Assembly: GCF_038595005.1 (NCBI RefSeq)
Contig: NZ_CP151997.1
Location: 1,984,001 to 2,048,000, forward strand
Reading direction: 5' to 3'
Length of the DNA: 64,000 nucleotides
From: Chryseomicrobium sp. FSL W7-1435
Lineage (GTDB): Bacteria; Bacillota; Bacilli; Bacillales_A; Planococcaceae
Shown: positions 1 through 9,683 of the stretch, piece by piece
Numbering within the stretch: position 1 is the first letter of the stretch
Layout: the number at the start of each line of letters is the position of its first letter
Program-made: the position numbers and the translations under genes
Notes under the pieces: generated by a model
Database searches by the model: none
What the model was told of the DNA's origin: nothing
The model's input: only the letters and a program-made list of their open reading frames with translations

Positions 1-1574
1 ATCACAAATCCTGAGGATTGGGCATAATCTTGTAATCCGCGTTCATTGTAGCCTCGAAGGTCTTGTATTTGCACTTCACGCACTTCAGGCCCTTTACTAA
101 TTGTAAATGTTAAATCTGTTTCAGCCAGATTGAGTTCTTCACCTGCTTCAGGTTGTTGGGCAATTATAGTACCAACAGGCTCATCAGAAAACTGCTCAGT
201 CTCTGAAACTGACTTAAACTGTTCTTCAACGAGCGGGCGGACTTGCTCGATATTTCTACCTGTGTAATCACTTAGCTCTGAAAGCTCGGGACCTTGAGAA
301 ACATACAACATGATTTCCGTTTCTGGATCTCTCATTCTTCCTGCCTCAGGAGATGATCGTATGACTTGATCAGCTTCAAACTCTACCGAAAACTGCTCTC
401 GCACATCCCCTACGACAAAACCAGATGCCTCCAGCTCTTCCGTTGCTTCTTCAGTAGTCATTCCTGCAACGTCGGGAACTTCTATTTTTGCAGGACGAAA
501 CAAACCAGGAAATGCAAGCACGATGATAAGCGCAAGTACTAGTAAACTACCAATAATAGTAGCAATAATTGTCCCTGTCCTTTTTTTCTTTTTCTTCACT
601 GGAGGAGTTGGACCCATTTGAGGAGTTGGTTTTCTGTCCTCCAATTTGCGTGTTTCTGCAAGTTGATCCAATGGAATCGGTTGTTTGATCACCGGCATTA
701 CTCTCGTTGCATCATTATCGACGCTAGGAACATATTTTTCTTCATTCGAACGATCTGGATCTAAAGAATGGGCGATATGACTATACATCTCTTTCACGCT
801 GACATAACGATCTTCCTGCTTTTTAGCGGTAGCTCGAAGCATAACATTTTCTAGACTTTGAGGAATAGCCGGATTAATCGCGCGCACCGATGGCGTATCT
901 GCTTGAAGATGTTTTAAAGCGATTGAAACTGCGGACTCCCCTTTAAATGGCAGTTGACCCGTTAGCAGTTCAAATAACACAATACCGAGTGCGTAGATAT
1001 CAGACTTTTTAGTAGCAGTCCCACCTCTCGCTTGTTCAGGCGATAAATAATGAACTGTACCAAGTACGGAGTTGGTCTGTGTAAAAGAAGTAGCCGATAA
1101 AGCCATGGCAATACCAAAGTCTGTCACCTTCACATTTCCATTTTCATCTAACAGAATGTTCTGTGGCTTGATGTCTCGGTGAACGATTTGATGATCATGT
1201 GCGTGTTCAATCGCCGAAAGTAGTTGTTTCATGATTTGAACGGTTTTCGCTGGTTGCACTGGGGCATGTTCAGCTATGTACTCTTTCAACGTCTGCCCTT
1301 TTACATGCTCCATGACAATGTAATGGATATCGCCATCTTCTCCGACATCATAAATGGTTACGATGTTGTCGTGGGTAAGAGACGTAACCGATAAAGCTTC
1401 TCGCTGAAATCTTCTATGAAGGTCATCTTCGTTAGAAAAATCATATCGAAGGATTTTTATTGCTACATCCCGGTCTAAAATCATATCATGAGCTTGATAG
1501 ACATTTGACATGCCGCCTCCACCAATATGCTTTTCAAGTTTGTAACGTCCACTAATTCGTTTTCCAATTAACAC
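1..1574 (-). CDS. prkC: PASTA-domain Ser/Thr protein kinase PrkC (3' end beyond window)
   Basis: Membrane Ser/Thr kinase that senses muropeptides/lipid II and phosphorylates cell-wall, translation and germination targets. The GTG start (1572-1574) follows AGGTGA inside the end of stp. The kinase domain spans about residues 10-270, with glycine loop GGGGMSNVY, Lys40 in VAIK and catalytic HRD with Asp134. A proline/lysine-rich linker and KKKKK precede one membrane span at about 326-348. Extracellular PASTA repeats follow (about 352-418 and 420-487, with a third begun) until the sequence runs off the left edge after about 524 codons. It is the partner of the phosphatase 3 bases upstream. Family and role are certain; only the C-terminus is missing. 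Confidence 0.96.
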   Translation of the reverse strand, partial: MLIGKRISGRYKLEKHIGGGGMSNVYQAHDMILDRDVAIKILRYDFSNEDDLHRRFQREALSVTSLTHDNIVTIYDVGEDGDIHYIVMEHVKGQTLKEYIAEHAPVQPAKTVQIMKQLLSAIEHAHDHQIVHRDIKPQNILLDENGNVKVTDFGIAMALSATSFTQTNSVLGTVHYLSPEQARGGTATKKSDIYALGIVLFELLTGQLPFKGESAVSIALKHLQADTPSVRAINPAIPQSLENVMLRATAKKQEDRYVSVKEMYSHIAHSLDPDRSNEEKYVPSVDNDATRVMPVIKQPIPLDQLAETRKLEDRKPTPQMGPTPPVKKKKKRTGTIIATIIGSLLVLALIIVLAFPGLFRPAKIEVPDVAGMTTEEATEELEASGFVVGDVREQFSVEFEADQVIRSSPEAGRMRDPETEIMLYVSQGPELSELSDYTGRNIEQVRPLVEEQFKSVSETEQFSDEPVGTIIAQQPEAGEELNLAETDLTFTISKGPEVREVQIQDLRGYNERGLQDYAQSSGFV

Positions 1575-1576
1575 AG

Positions 1577-2323
1577 CTAGTCACCTGCCTTCAACTGACT
1601 AAGAATGAGCGAAATGTTGTCTTCTCCACCTTGTTCATTTGCCAGAGCTACTAATGTATCTGCTTTGGCTGAGAGCGTTGCATCTTTTTGAATAACATGA
1701 ACCATTTGTTCAGCTGTTACCATATTGCTCAGTCCATCTGAGCACATGACTACATACTCTCCCTCTCGCATCGTTACAGTTAAGATATCTGGATCAATCG
1801 ATAGCTCGGTACCAATAGCTTTCATCAACATGTTTTTACGAGGGTGGGTCCGAGCCTGTTCTTCGTTGATTTCACCTGAATCTAATAGCACATTGACGTA
1901 CGAGTGATCTTTGGTCAAAGGATGAATTTCACCTTTTGAATACAGGTAAACACGACTGTCACCTATGTGAGCAAATGTCACTTTTCGTTCTTGAAAGACA
2001 GCTGCAATTAAAGTTGTCCCCATCCCTTTACAGCTTGGATCTGATTCAGCAATCGTACTGATACGGCTGTTGGCTCCTTCATAAGCCTCTTTCAACCAAG
2101 CTGAAACAGCCTGTGCGTTACTATCAGTCACTAAATCGGATTTTTCAAAACGATCCACGAGAAAACGGACCGCAAGCTCACTTGCTACATCACCAGCATT
2201 ATGACCGCCCATCCCATCGGCAAGAACTGCTAATGTCATGCCTGGTGCAGTTTCAACAACTTGTAAGTAATCTTCGTTTATAGCTCGTTTCTTTCCTATA
2301 TCCGTGCGATGAACAAATTCCAT
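1577..2323 (-). CDS. prpC: PP2C-family protein phosphatase (PrpC/Stp)
   Basis: Metal-dependent Ser/Thr phosphatase that reverses PrkC phosphorylation in the cytoplasm. The 248 residues match the family length. Visible PP2C motifs are RAINEDY near the N-terminus, DGMGGHNAGD (metal-binding Asp), GDSRVYLY, the SDGLSNM segment and GGEDNISLIL near the end. The ATG start follows AGGGGTGACAGG. The gene sits 16 bases after rsmB and 2 bases before prkC, the usual kinase-phosphatase pair. In B. subtilis the rRNA/tRNA methylase gene rlmN lies between rsmB and prpC; it is absent here. Confidence 0.96.
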   Translation of the reverse strand: MEFVHRTDIGKKRAINEDYLQVVETAPGMTLAVLADGMGGHNAGDVASELAVRFLVDRFEKSDLVTDSNAQAVSAWLKEAYEGANSRISTIAESDPSCKGMGTTLIAAVFQERKVTFAHIGDSRVYLYSKGEIHPLTKDHSYVNVLLDSGEINEEQARTHPRKNMLMKAIGTELSIDPDILTVTMREGEYVVMCSDGLSNMVTAEQMVHVIQKDATLSAKADTLVALANEQGGEDNISLILSQLKAGD

Positions 2324-2339
2324 CCTGTCACCCCTTAAA

Positions 2340-3671
2340 TTATCCTTTTTGCAATGCTGCTATATAAAAACCATCACCATCATTATAAGGCAGTACTTGA
2401 AGGCCCGTTGAAACGTTTACTGTTGGTAACTCATTGAAGACTGCTGGTAGCTCGATGGCTTGCATGTCTGAATACTTAGCCAGGAATGCATCGACAACCT
2501 CTTGATTTTCAGTCGCTTCAATCGTACATGTGCTATAAACCACAATTCCACCTGGTGCAAGTAATTTGTAAGCCTCGTCTAAAATGGCTTGTTGAATAGT
2601 CACTAATCGCTCCACGTCACCTTGTTGTTTTGTATACTTCATATCCGGTTTGCGGCGAATGACACCATATCCACTACAAGGAGCATCGACCAAGATTCGG
2701 TCAAATTGCTTGCCATCAAACACTTCACTTGCCTCTCTGGCATCTGCTGCAACCGTTGTGATTCGAGTAAAGCCTAATCGCTCCGCATTCTGGTGAATAA
2801 ACTTCATTTTATGTTCATGAATATCTAGTGCCGTAATTTCCCCAGTATCTTTCAATAATTGCGCAATATGAGTCGTCTTTCCTCCAGGAGCAGCACACAT
2901 ATCGAGCACTGTCATGTCGAGTGAAAGATTTAGAGCGTGGGCAGGCATCATAGAGCTTTCATCTTGAATGGTGATTTGACCTGCTTCAAATAGTGCTGAT
3001 GTAGCGGCAGTCTTGTTAGCTACATGAAGACTTTCTGGTAAAATTCCTTTTCGTACTGTAAATCCTTCTTTTTCTAAAGCTTCAATTGCTTCAGAAACTG
3101 TTAGTTTAGTTGTATTCACTCGAATGGTTTGAGGTGGGGCAACATTGTTTTGACGAGCAATTTGTTCAGCTTTTTCAAAACCATACGTCTCAATCCATCT
3201 AGAAAGCATCCACTCAGGATGACTCGTCTCAATTGAAAGACGTTGAAGTGGATCTTTGATTGTTTCAAATGACGGAGCGCCTTGACGCAAAAATGCACGT
3301 AGAACGCCGTTTACTAAACCTGAAACACCCTTATGTCCATGATGCTTTGCAAGTTGCACTGCTTCATTGACCACGGCATGATTTGGTATACGATCTAAGT
3401 AAACGAGTTGATAGATTGCCATTCGTAAAACCCAACGAACCCAGTTGTCTAATTTCCCTTTTGTAAATGGCTCAAGATAAAAATCCAGTGTCATTTTATT
3501 TTGAAGGGTCCCGTAAGTCAGCTCTGTCATGAGTCCACGATCAACACCTGTTATTTTATGTTGAGTCATGTGTTTTGTAAGAAGTAAATTGCTATATGCT
3601 TGATTTTTGTCTACTTCCATTAAGACGTAAAGAGCGGCATCGCGCGGGTTACCTTGTTGTTTTCTTTTCAT
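2340..3671 (-). CDS. rsmB: 16S rRNA (cytosine-967-C5) methyltransferase RsmB
   Basis: SAM-dependent RNA m5C methyltransferase of the small-subunit rRNA (Sun/RsmB). The N-terminal NusB-like RNA-binding domain covers about residues 1-140. The Rossmann methyltransferase domain follows, with the SAM site MCAAPGGKTTH, motif IV DAPCSGYG and the catalytic cysteine motif STCTIEATENQE. Length 443 is typical. The start ATG overlaps the fmt stop by four bases and follows AGGAGAGCG. It belongs to the priA-def-fmt-rsmB translation/replication operon. Confidence 0.95.
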   Translation of the reverse strand: MKRKQQGNPRDAALYVLMEVDKNQAYSNLLLTKHMTQHKITGVDRGLMTELTYGTLQNKMTLDFYLEPFTKGKLDNWVRWVLRMAIYQLVYLDRIPNHAVVNEAVQLAKHHGHKGVSGLVNGVLRAFLRQGAPSFETIKDPLQRLSIETSHPEWMLSRWIETYGFEKAEQIARQNNVAPPQTIRVNTTKLTVSEAIEALEKEGFTVRKGILPESLHVANKTAATSALFEAGQITIQDESSMMPAHALNLSLDMTVLDMCAAPGGKTTHIAQLLKDTGEITALDIHEHKMKFIHQNAERLGFTRITTVAADAREASEVFDGKQFDRILVDAPCSGYGVIRRKPDMKYTKQQGDVERLVTIQQAILDEAYKLLAPGGIVVYSTCTIEATENQEVVDAFLAKYSDMQAIELPAVFNELPTVNVSTGLQVLPYNDGDGFYIAALQKG

Positions 3672-4606
3672 TCGAATCGCTCTCCTAATGTATACTGTTG
3701 ACCCACTCCACGTAGGAATTCATCAACAGTTAACTTTTTCTTTCCTGATGGTTGTAGTTCTACAAGTTCGAGTGCTTTTCCGTCTCCTGCTTGCACAACA
3801 AATCGTTCATTCGTTTCGATAATTTCTCCTGGTAAAGCAGTTTCTTTACCTTCTACTAATTGGCTTGACCAAATTTTAACGGTTGTGCCATTAAACGTTG
3901 TGTAAGCACCCGGCCAAGGATTCAAACCACGAATTTGATTAAACAAATCGCGAGCTGATTTCGACCAATCTAACTTTTCTTGTTCACGGCTAATATTGCG
4001 AGCAAATGTCACTTCAGACTCTTGTTGCGCTGTTCGTGAATTAGTACCAGCTAGTATAGAGGGAAGTGTCTCTTTTAATAGCTGAGTGCCACTACTACTT
4101 AGTTTATCAAATAAAGACCCGGTAGTATCTGTATCTTCAATAGGTAGTTCAATCTGGGAGATGATATCTCCTGCATCTAATTTTTTGACCATATACATGA
4201 TGGTCACTCCTGTAGTGTCTTCACCATCTATAATAGCTTGGTGGATAGGAGCACCCCCACGGTACTTAGGCAATAAAGAGGCATGAACATTGATAGCCCC
4301 GAATCGAGGAAGAGCTAGCACTTCTTCTGGTAGCAACTGGCCAAATGCAGCAGTGACAATCAAATCAGGCTGCAACTCTTGTAGACGCAACCACTCTGCA
4401 CTGCCTTTCAGTTTCTCTGGTTGAAGAACTTCTATTCCATGTTCCAAAGCCTCCACTTTAACAGGAGGAGGTGTCAGCACTTTTTTTCGCCCTACTGGCC
4501 GATCGGGTTGAGTGACTACTGCAACCACATCATATCCTTCCTCCACTAGCATACGTAGTATAGGACTAGAGAATGCGGGGGTACCCATAAAAACGATGGA
4601 TGTCAT
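3668..4606 (-). CDS. fmt: Methionyl-tRNA formyltransferase
   Basis: Transfers a formyl group from 10-formyl-THF to Met-tRNA(fMet) for translation initiation. The N-terminal formyltransferase domain (about 1-190) has the folate/catalytic signature INVHASLLPKYRGGAPI and QAIIDGEDTTGVTIM. The C-terminal OB-like tRNA-binding domain (about 205-312) carries LNPWPGAY. 312 residues is the usual length. It overlaps def by four bases (ATGA) and rsmB by four bases, so the three are translationally coupled. SD GAAGGTGAAG precedes the ATG. Confidence 0.97.
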   Translation of the reverse strand: MTSIVFMGTPAFSSPILRMLVEEGYDVVAVVTQPDRPVGRKKVLTPPPVKVEALEHGIEVLQPEKLKGSAEWLRLQELQPDLIVTAAFGQLLPEEVLALPRFGAINVHASLLPKYRGGAPIHQAIIDGEDTTGVTIMYMVKKLDAGDIISQIELPIEDTDTTGSLFDKLSSSGTQLLKETLPSILAGTNSRTAQQESEVTFARNISREQEKLDWSKSARDLFNQIRGLNPWPGAYTTFNGTTVKIWSSQLVEGKETALPGEIIETNERFVVQAGDGKALELVELQPSGKKKLTVDEFLRGVGQQYTLGERFE

Positions 4607-5091
4607 TGTTCTTCACCTTCCTCCGTGAACTCATCCGGAGTTACATAACGTAAGATTTTTGAAGTGAATAAAATTCCGTTCAAATGATCGATTTCATGTT
4701 GAATGGCACGGGCCTCGTAATCTTCTGCTTCTAGTTCATACAGATTGCCATCGCGGTCTTCTGCTTCAATTTTCACGTAATAAGGACGTTCCACTTCTCC
4801 GTAAATATCAGGGAAACTTAAGCAGCCTTCCACTTCCACTTCTTTACCACCGATTGCAACGATTTCAGGATTAATCATTTCAATAATTTCTTGCCCTTCA
4901 CCTAAATCTACGATAGCAATTCGTTTGGATACACCAACTTGAGGGGCTGCTAAACCAATCCCATCAGCCGCCATCATCGTCTCATACATATCATCTAATA
5001 GAATTCCTAGCTTCTTATCGAACACTGTAACTTTTTGAGCTGGAGTCGTTAAAATCTCATTAGGGTGTTCTACAATTTTTAAAATCGTCAT
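4603..5091 (-). CDS. def: Peptide deformylase
   Basis: Fe/Zn hydrolase that removes the N-formyl group from nascent proteins, the counterpart of the adjacent fmt. All three deformylase motifs are present: GIGLAAPQVG, EGCLSFP and QHEIDHLNG (metal ligands Cys, His, His). An upstream in-frame codon exists at 5136, inside the end of priA. The ATG at 5091 follows CGAGGAACAAGAA and gives MTILKIVEHPN, the normal family N-terminus, so 162 residues is preferred. Confidence 0.95.
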   Translation of the reverse strand: MTILKIVEHPNEILTTPAQKVTVFDKKLGILLDDMYETMMAADGIGLAAPQVGVSKRIAIVDLGEGQEIIEMINPEIVAIGGKEVEVEGCLSFPDIYGEVERPYYVKIEAEDRDGNLYELEAEDYEARAIQHEIDHLNGILFTSKILRYVTPDEFTEEGEEQ

Positions 5092-5107
5092 TTCTTGTTC
5101 CTCGTTT

Positions 5108-7498
5108 CTATACAATTGTAGACGGATGCAAATCAATTGAAATGCGCACGCCTTGTTTTTCCCAATCTGTTCGAGCCATTTTAAGGAGCTGATGAAGTGA
5201 TGGGATTAAATTAGGATCTTGCTTATATTTCAGCATACATTGGTAACGGTATCTATCTTGAATACGACTGATGGCAGATGCAGTAGGCCCAATGACGGCA
5301 GTAGATGTAGTTAATCGCTCACGAAGCCAATCCGCTGTTTTTGCTGCATAGTCTGCAGTTTGAATAACATCTGGATGACTGATTTGAATGTGAGTCAAAT
5401 AATAAAAAGGAGGATATTGATACGCTTTGCGCATCTGCATTTCTTGACTATAAAACGCTTTATAATCATGGGTCTGCGCACAGACGAGTGCATAATGTTG
5501 TGGATCATACGTTTGGACGATTACGTGCCCTTTTTTCTGATGACGTCCTGCTCGACCACTCACTTGTGTAATCAATTGAAACGTCTTTTCAGCGGCTCGA
5601 AAATCTGCGAGATGAAGAGATGTGTCGGCATTTAACACGCCAACTAATGTCACTTCAGGAAAATCAAGACCTTTGGCAATCATTTGTGTTCCTAGCAATA
5701 TATCGGCTTCCCTCTTCCCGAAATGGTGCAGTATTCGCTCATGTGCGCCTTTCGTTCGAGTCGTGTCAACATCCATACGCAACGTTCTTGCTTCTGGAAA
5801 AAGTTTTGTGAGTTCCTCTTCGACTTTTTGCGTTCCTGTCCCGAAGTATCGAATGTGTTCACTTTCACAGTGAGGACATTGAGCCGGAACCATTTCTTCG
5901 TAACCACAATAATGGCAGCGAAGCGCTTCACCCATTCTGTGATACGTTAATGAAATATCACAGTTTGGACATTGCACAGTTGACCCACAGTCTCTGCAAA
6001 GGACAAATGAAGAAAACCCTCGTTTGTTAAGAAAAAGAACAATTTGTTCATTTTTGTTAAGCCGGTCGCGAATAGCCTCAATTAATTCGATGCTAAACAT
6101 AGAGCGATTGCCGCCCTTCAATTGCTCGCGCATATCAATTAATTCTACAGGAGGTAACTCTTTTGCATTGGCCCGGTTTGGTAATTCTAGTAACGTGTAA
6201 ACCCCTTTTTTAGCCCGTGCATAGGATTCAATCGATGGTGTAGCACTCCCTAAAATCACTGGACACTTGGCATACTGAGCCCGCCATTTAGCTACTTCAC
6301 GTGCATGATAACGCGGTGAATCTTCTTGTTTATACGAAGATTCATGTTCTTCATCTAAAATCACTAAGCCTAAATTTTCAAAAGGAGCAAAAATGGCAGA
6401 CCTCGCTCCTACAACAACACGCACTTCACGACGGTGTATTTTCCGCCATTCATCGTATTTTTCTCCAGCGGATAATCCGCTATGCATGACAGCCACTTGA
6501 TCACCGAAACGCATTTTGAAGCGTGTGACCATCTGTGGAGTCAAAGCAATTTCAGGAACTAACATAATTGCCTCTTTGCCAAGTGCAAGCGCTTCTTCAA
6601 TAGCATGCAAATAAATCTCAGTTTTGCCGCTCCCTGTGATGCCATGCAATAAGAATGTAGTACTCACATCTTGATGCTGTGCTTCTTTAACTTGCTCGAG
6701 CACCTGGAGCTGTGAATCCGTCAGTTCCACCACTTTATCTTTAGAAATATCGGCTAGCAGTGCAATTTCTCGGTAAATTTCTTGTTTTGTTTTTTGAAGG
6801 ATTTCTTTTTCAACTAGTGCCTCTACAACCGAACTAGTTACTTGAAGATGTTGTTGAATATCTTCCATCGTAAATGATTTAATGTCATGTTGTTGAATCC
6901 ACGTTAAAACAGCTTGCTGTTTTTTTGCACCTTTTGTAAGTTCTATAGAAGTTGATAAAACTTGGTAAACGGTCTGTAGTTTCGGTTTTGTTTTTTGACG
7001 AATACGAGTTTCGATTGAAGCATTCCCATCGTCAAGTTGTTGTTTGAGTTCATGAGTCAATTGGTTCTTCTCGATATTAGTAAAATCTACTTCCCCGTCT
7101 CGAGACAACAGTTGTTTCATCGCTTCAGAGAGCAAATCCACACGAACAAACTTACATATTTTTGAATAGTTTGCGCGCAGAGCTGCTGGAATCATGACTT
7201 GCAGGGCATCATTGTAAAAACTCAATGTATCATCTCGTAACCAGTTAGCTAGCTCGAGCATTTCAGTGGTTAATACAGGGTCTACGTCTACAACTGAAGC
7301 AACACTTTTTAACTTATGTAGATCAACAGTTGATGAATCTGCAATGCCAATAACAAATCCTTGCACTTTACGAGGACCAAACGGAACATGGACACGTATT
7401 CCTGGTTTTACAAAAGGTTCGAGTTGAGGAGGGACTGAATAATCAAAGGGTCGATCAATCGCAGCTGTCGAGACATCTACGATAACTTGTGCAATCAC
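5108..7498 (-). CDS. priA: Primosomal replication-restart helicase PriA
   Basis: 3'-to-5' DNA helicase that reloads the replisome at stalled forks and D-loops. The N-terminal DNA-binding region begins VIVDVSTAAIDRPFDYSVP. The helicase core has Walker A GITGSGKTE and Walker B ILDEEH. The zinc module holds paired cysteines (CRDCG, CPNC, CHYCG, CPHC), and the helicase C lobe includes SGRAGR. A GTG at 7505-7507 lies against the SD. The GTG at 7496-7498 is 8 bases after AGGGG and overlaps the coaBC stop as GTGA, so it is the likelier start (796 residues). Confidence 0.95.
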   Translation of the reverse strand: MIAQVIVDVSTAAIDRPFDYSVPPQLEPFVKPGIRVHVPFGPRKVQGFVIGIADSSTVDLHKLKSVASVVDVDPVLTTEMLELANWLRDDTLSFYNDALQVMIPAALRANYSKICKFVRVDLLSEAMKQLLSRDGEVDFTNIEKNQLTHELKQQLDDGNASIETRIRQKTKPKLQTVYQVLSTSIELTKGAKKQQAVLTWIQQHDIKSFTMEDIQQHLQVTSSVVEALVEKEILQKTKQEIYREIALLADISKDKVVELTDSQLQVLEQVKEAQHQDVSTTFLLHGITGSGKTEIYLHAIEEALALGKEAIMLVPEIALTPQMVTRFKMRFGDQVAVMHSGLSAGEKYDEWRKIHRREVRVVVGARSAIFAPFENLGLVILDEEHESSYKQEDSPRYHAREVAKWRAQYAKCPVILGSATPSIESYARAKKGVYTLLELPNRANAKELPPVELIDMREQLKGGNRSMFSIELIEAIRDRLNKNEQIVLFLNKRGFSSFVLCRDCGSTVQCPNCDISLTYHRMGEALRCHYCGYEEMVPAQCPHCESEHIRYFGTGTQKVEEELTKLFPEARTLRMDVDTTRTKGAHERILHHFGKREADILLGTQMIAKGLDFPEVTLVGVLNADTSLHLADFRAAEKTFQLITQVSGRAGRHQKKGHVIVQTYDPQHYALVCAQTHDYKAFYSQEMQMRKAYQYPPFYYLTHIQISHPDVIQTADYAAKTADWLRERLTTSTAVIGPTASAISRIQDRYRYQCMLKYKQDPNLIPSLHQLLKMARTDWEKQGVRISIDLHPSTIV

Positions 7499-8694
7499 GA
7501 ATTCCACCCCTGCTGAAGACTAATAAATTTTAATAGTTCATCCGCTAATTGCGTTTTCGGCATAAGCGGGAAATCTGTTTTTCCTTGCGCAGAGAACACG
7601 ATCACTTTATTTGTTTCCGTGCCAAATCCTGCATCTGGTTGTGTGACATCATTGGCAATAATGTAATCAGCATTCTTTTTTTGACGTTTGGCTTCGGCAT
7701 ATGTTTCCACATCATTTGTTTCAGCAGCAAATCCCACTATGACTTGATGTGCTTTTTTCTTACCTATCGTTGCTAAAATGTCTGATGTACGGTCCATTTC
7801 AATACTACTTTCGCCTTGCTGTTTTTTTATCTTTTGAGTTGCTTGATTTTTAGGTTTGTAATCTGCTACAGCAGCGGTTTTGATCACTAAGTCTGATTGC
7901 TCAAAGTAGGATTCGACCGCTTGTAACATTTCAGCCGCACTTTCAACGTCTACTCTTTTTACCCCAGCAGGTGTCGACAAGCCAACTGGTCCAGCAATTA
8001 GGGTTACATCCGCTCCTAAGTTAGCAGCTGCTTGTGCCATTGCAAATCCCATCTTACCTGTTGAGAAATTGGAAACATAGCGCACAGGGTCAATTCTTTC
8101 TCTAGTAGGACCTGCTGTGACAACGACTAACTTGCCCGTCAGCGGCTGTTTACGCGCATGGCGATTCATTATGAGTTCTGTTATCTTTTCAGGTTCTTCC
8201 AAACGCCCTTTGCCAACGTACCCGCACGCCAAATACCCTTCAGATGGCTCAATGAACCGCACACCTCTTTCATAAAGCGTCTGAATATTAGCTTTTACTG
8301 CCGGGTGATCATACATGTGCACATTCATAGCTGGTGCCATCCACACTTCTTTAGTAGTAGCAAGAAGTGTTGTTGTGATCATATCATCTGCTATCCCATT
8401 AGCGTATTTCCCAATTACATTGGCTGTAGCTGGCGCAACAACTACAAGGTCGGCCCAGTCTGCCAAATCGATATGGGCAATGACACGAGAGTCTTTCTCG
8501 TCAAACGTATCATAATAGACATCATGACGTGACATAGCTTGAAAGGACAGCGGCTGCACAAATTGCATCGCTGAATGAGACATGATGACACGCACTTCAG
8601 CGCCAGCTTGTGTAAGCTTGCTTACTAACGCTACTGCTTTGTAAACAGCTATTCCACCTGTTACACAGAGTAAGATTTTAGTTGAACCATTCAT
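7495..8694 (-). CDS. coaBC: Bifunctional phosphopantothenoylcysteine decarboxylase / phosphopantothenate-cysteine ligase CoaBC
   Basis: Catalyses two steps of coenzyme A synthesis: CTP-dependent joining of cysteine to 4'-phosphopantothenate, then FMN-dependent decarboxylation. The CoaC half (about 1-185) has HIDLADWAD with the active-site His, PAMNVHMYDHP and ACGYVGKGRL. The CoaB half (about 188-399) has TAGPTRERIDPVRY, NFSTGKMG and AAVADYKPK. 399 residues is the usual length. The start follows AAAAGGGG. coaD lies in the same window at 59006-59488. Confidence 0.96.
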   Translation of the reverse strand: MNGSTKILLCVTGGIAVYKAVALVSKLTQAGAEVRVIMSHSAMQFVQPLSFQAMSRHDVYYDTFDEKDSRVIAHIDLADWADLVVVAPATANVIGKYANGIADDMITTTLLATTKEVWMAPAMNVHMYDHPAVKANIQTLYERGVRFIEPSEGYLACGYVGKGRLEEPEKITELIMNRHARKQPLTGKLVVVTAGPTRERIDPVRYVSNFSTGKMGFAMAQAAANLGADVTLIAGPVGLSTPAGVKRVDVESAAEMLQAVESYFEQSDLVIKTAAVADYKPKNQATQKIKKQQGESSIEMDRTSDILATIGKKKAHQVIVGFAAETNDVETYAEAKRQKKNADYIIANDVTQPDAGFGTETNKVIVFSAQGKTDFPLMPKTQLADELLKFISLQQGWNS

Positions 8695-8721
8695 TCGAAA
8701 ATCCCCTTTTATACAGAATGA

Positions 8722-8746
8722 CCTCCCAAAGACATTCTTTGGGAGG
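8722..8746 (-). terminator. Perfect 11-bp hairpin between rpoZ and coaBC
   Basis: Arms cctcccaaaga (8722-8732) and tctttgggagg (8736-8746) pair perfectly around a 3-base loop. On the transcribed minus strand the hairpin is followed by TCATTCTGTATAAAAGGGG, not a U-run, so it is a poor intrinsic terminator. It could attenuate, be an RNA-processing or stability element, or mark a weak transcript boundary ahead of coaBC. Confidence 0.55.
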
Positions 8747-8752
8747 TAGGTT

Positions 8753-8977
8753 TTATACTTCGTCTTCGTATACTACATTTTTGTCGGCTACTTCATTAAT
8801 TAGAACGCCTGTTGCAATTTCCTCAAGTGCTTTACCGACATTTTTATCGGAAACATACTTCACTAGACGCATATTCTTTTCTTCTTGCATTTGGCGTGCA
8901 CGCTTGGACGCGATAGTTACCAACGAGTATTTTGAATCAACTTTCTTTTTTAACGAATCCACAGATGGATATAACAT
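8753..8977 (-). CDS. rpoZ: RNA polymerase omega subunit
   Basis: Small subunit that helps assemble RNA polymerase by holding beta-prime. The 74-residue sequence has the typical [19 protein letters not shown] start and SKRARQM core. The ATG follows the gmk stop directly (TAA then ATG), and its SD GGAGAA lies inside the gmk end, so the two genes are coupled as in other Bacillales. Confidence 0.95.
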   Translation of the reverse strand: MLYPSVDSLKKKVDSKYSLVTIASKRARQMQEEKNMRLVKYVSDKNVGKALEEIATGVLINEVADKNVVYEDEV

Positions 8978-9660
<683 letters not shown>

Positions 9661-9683
9661 AACGTTTTGAAAGAGGAATTCAA

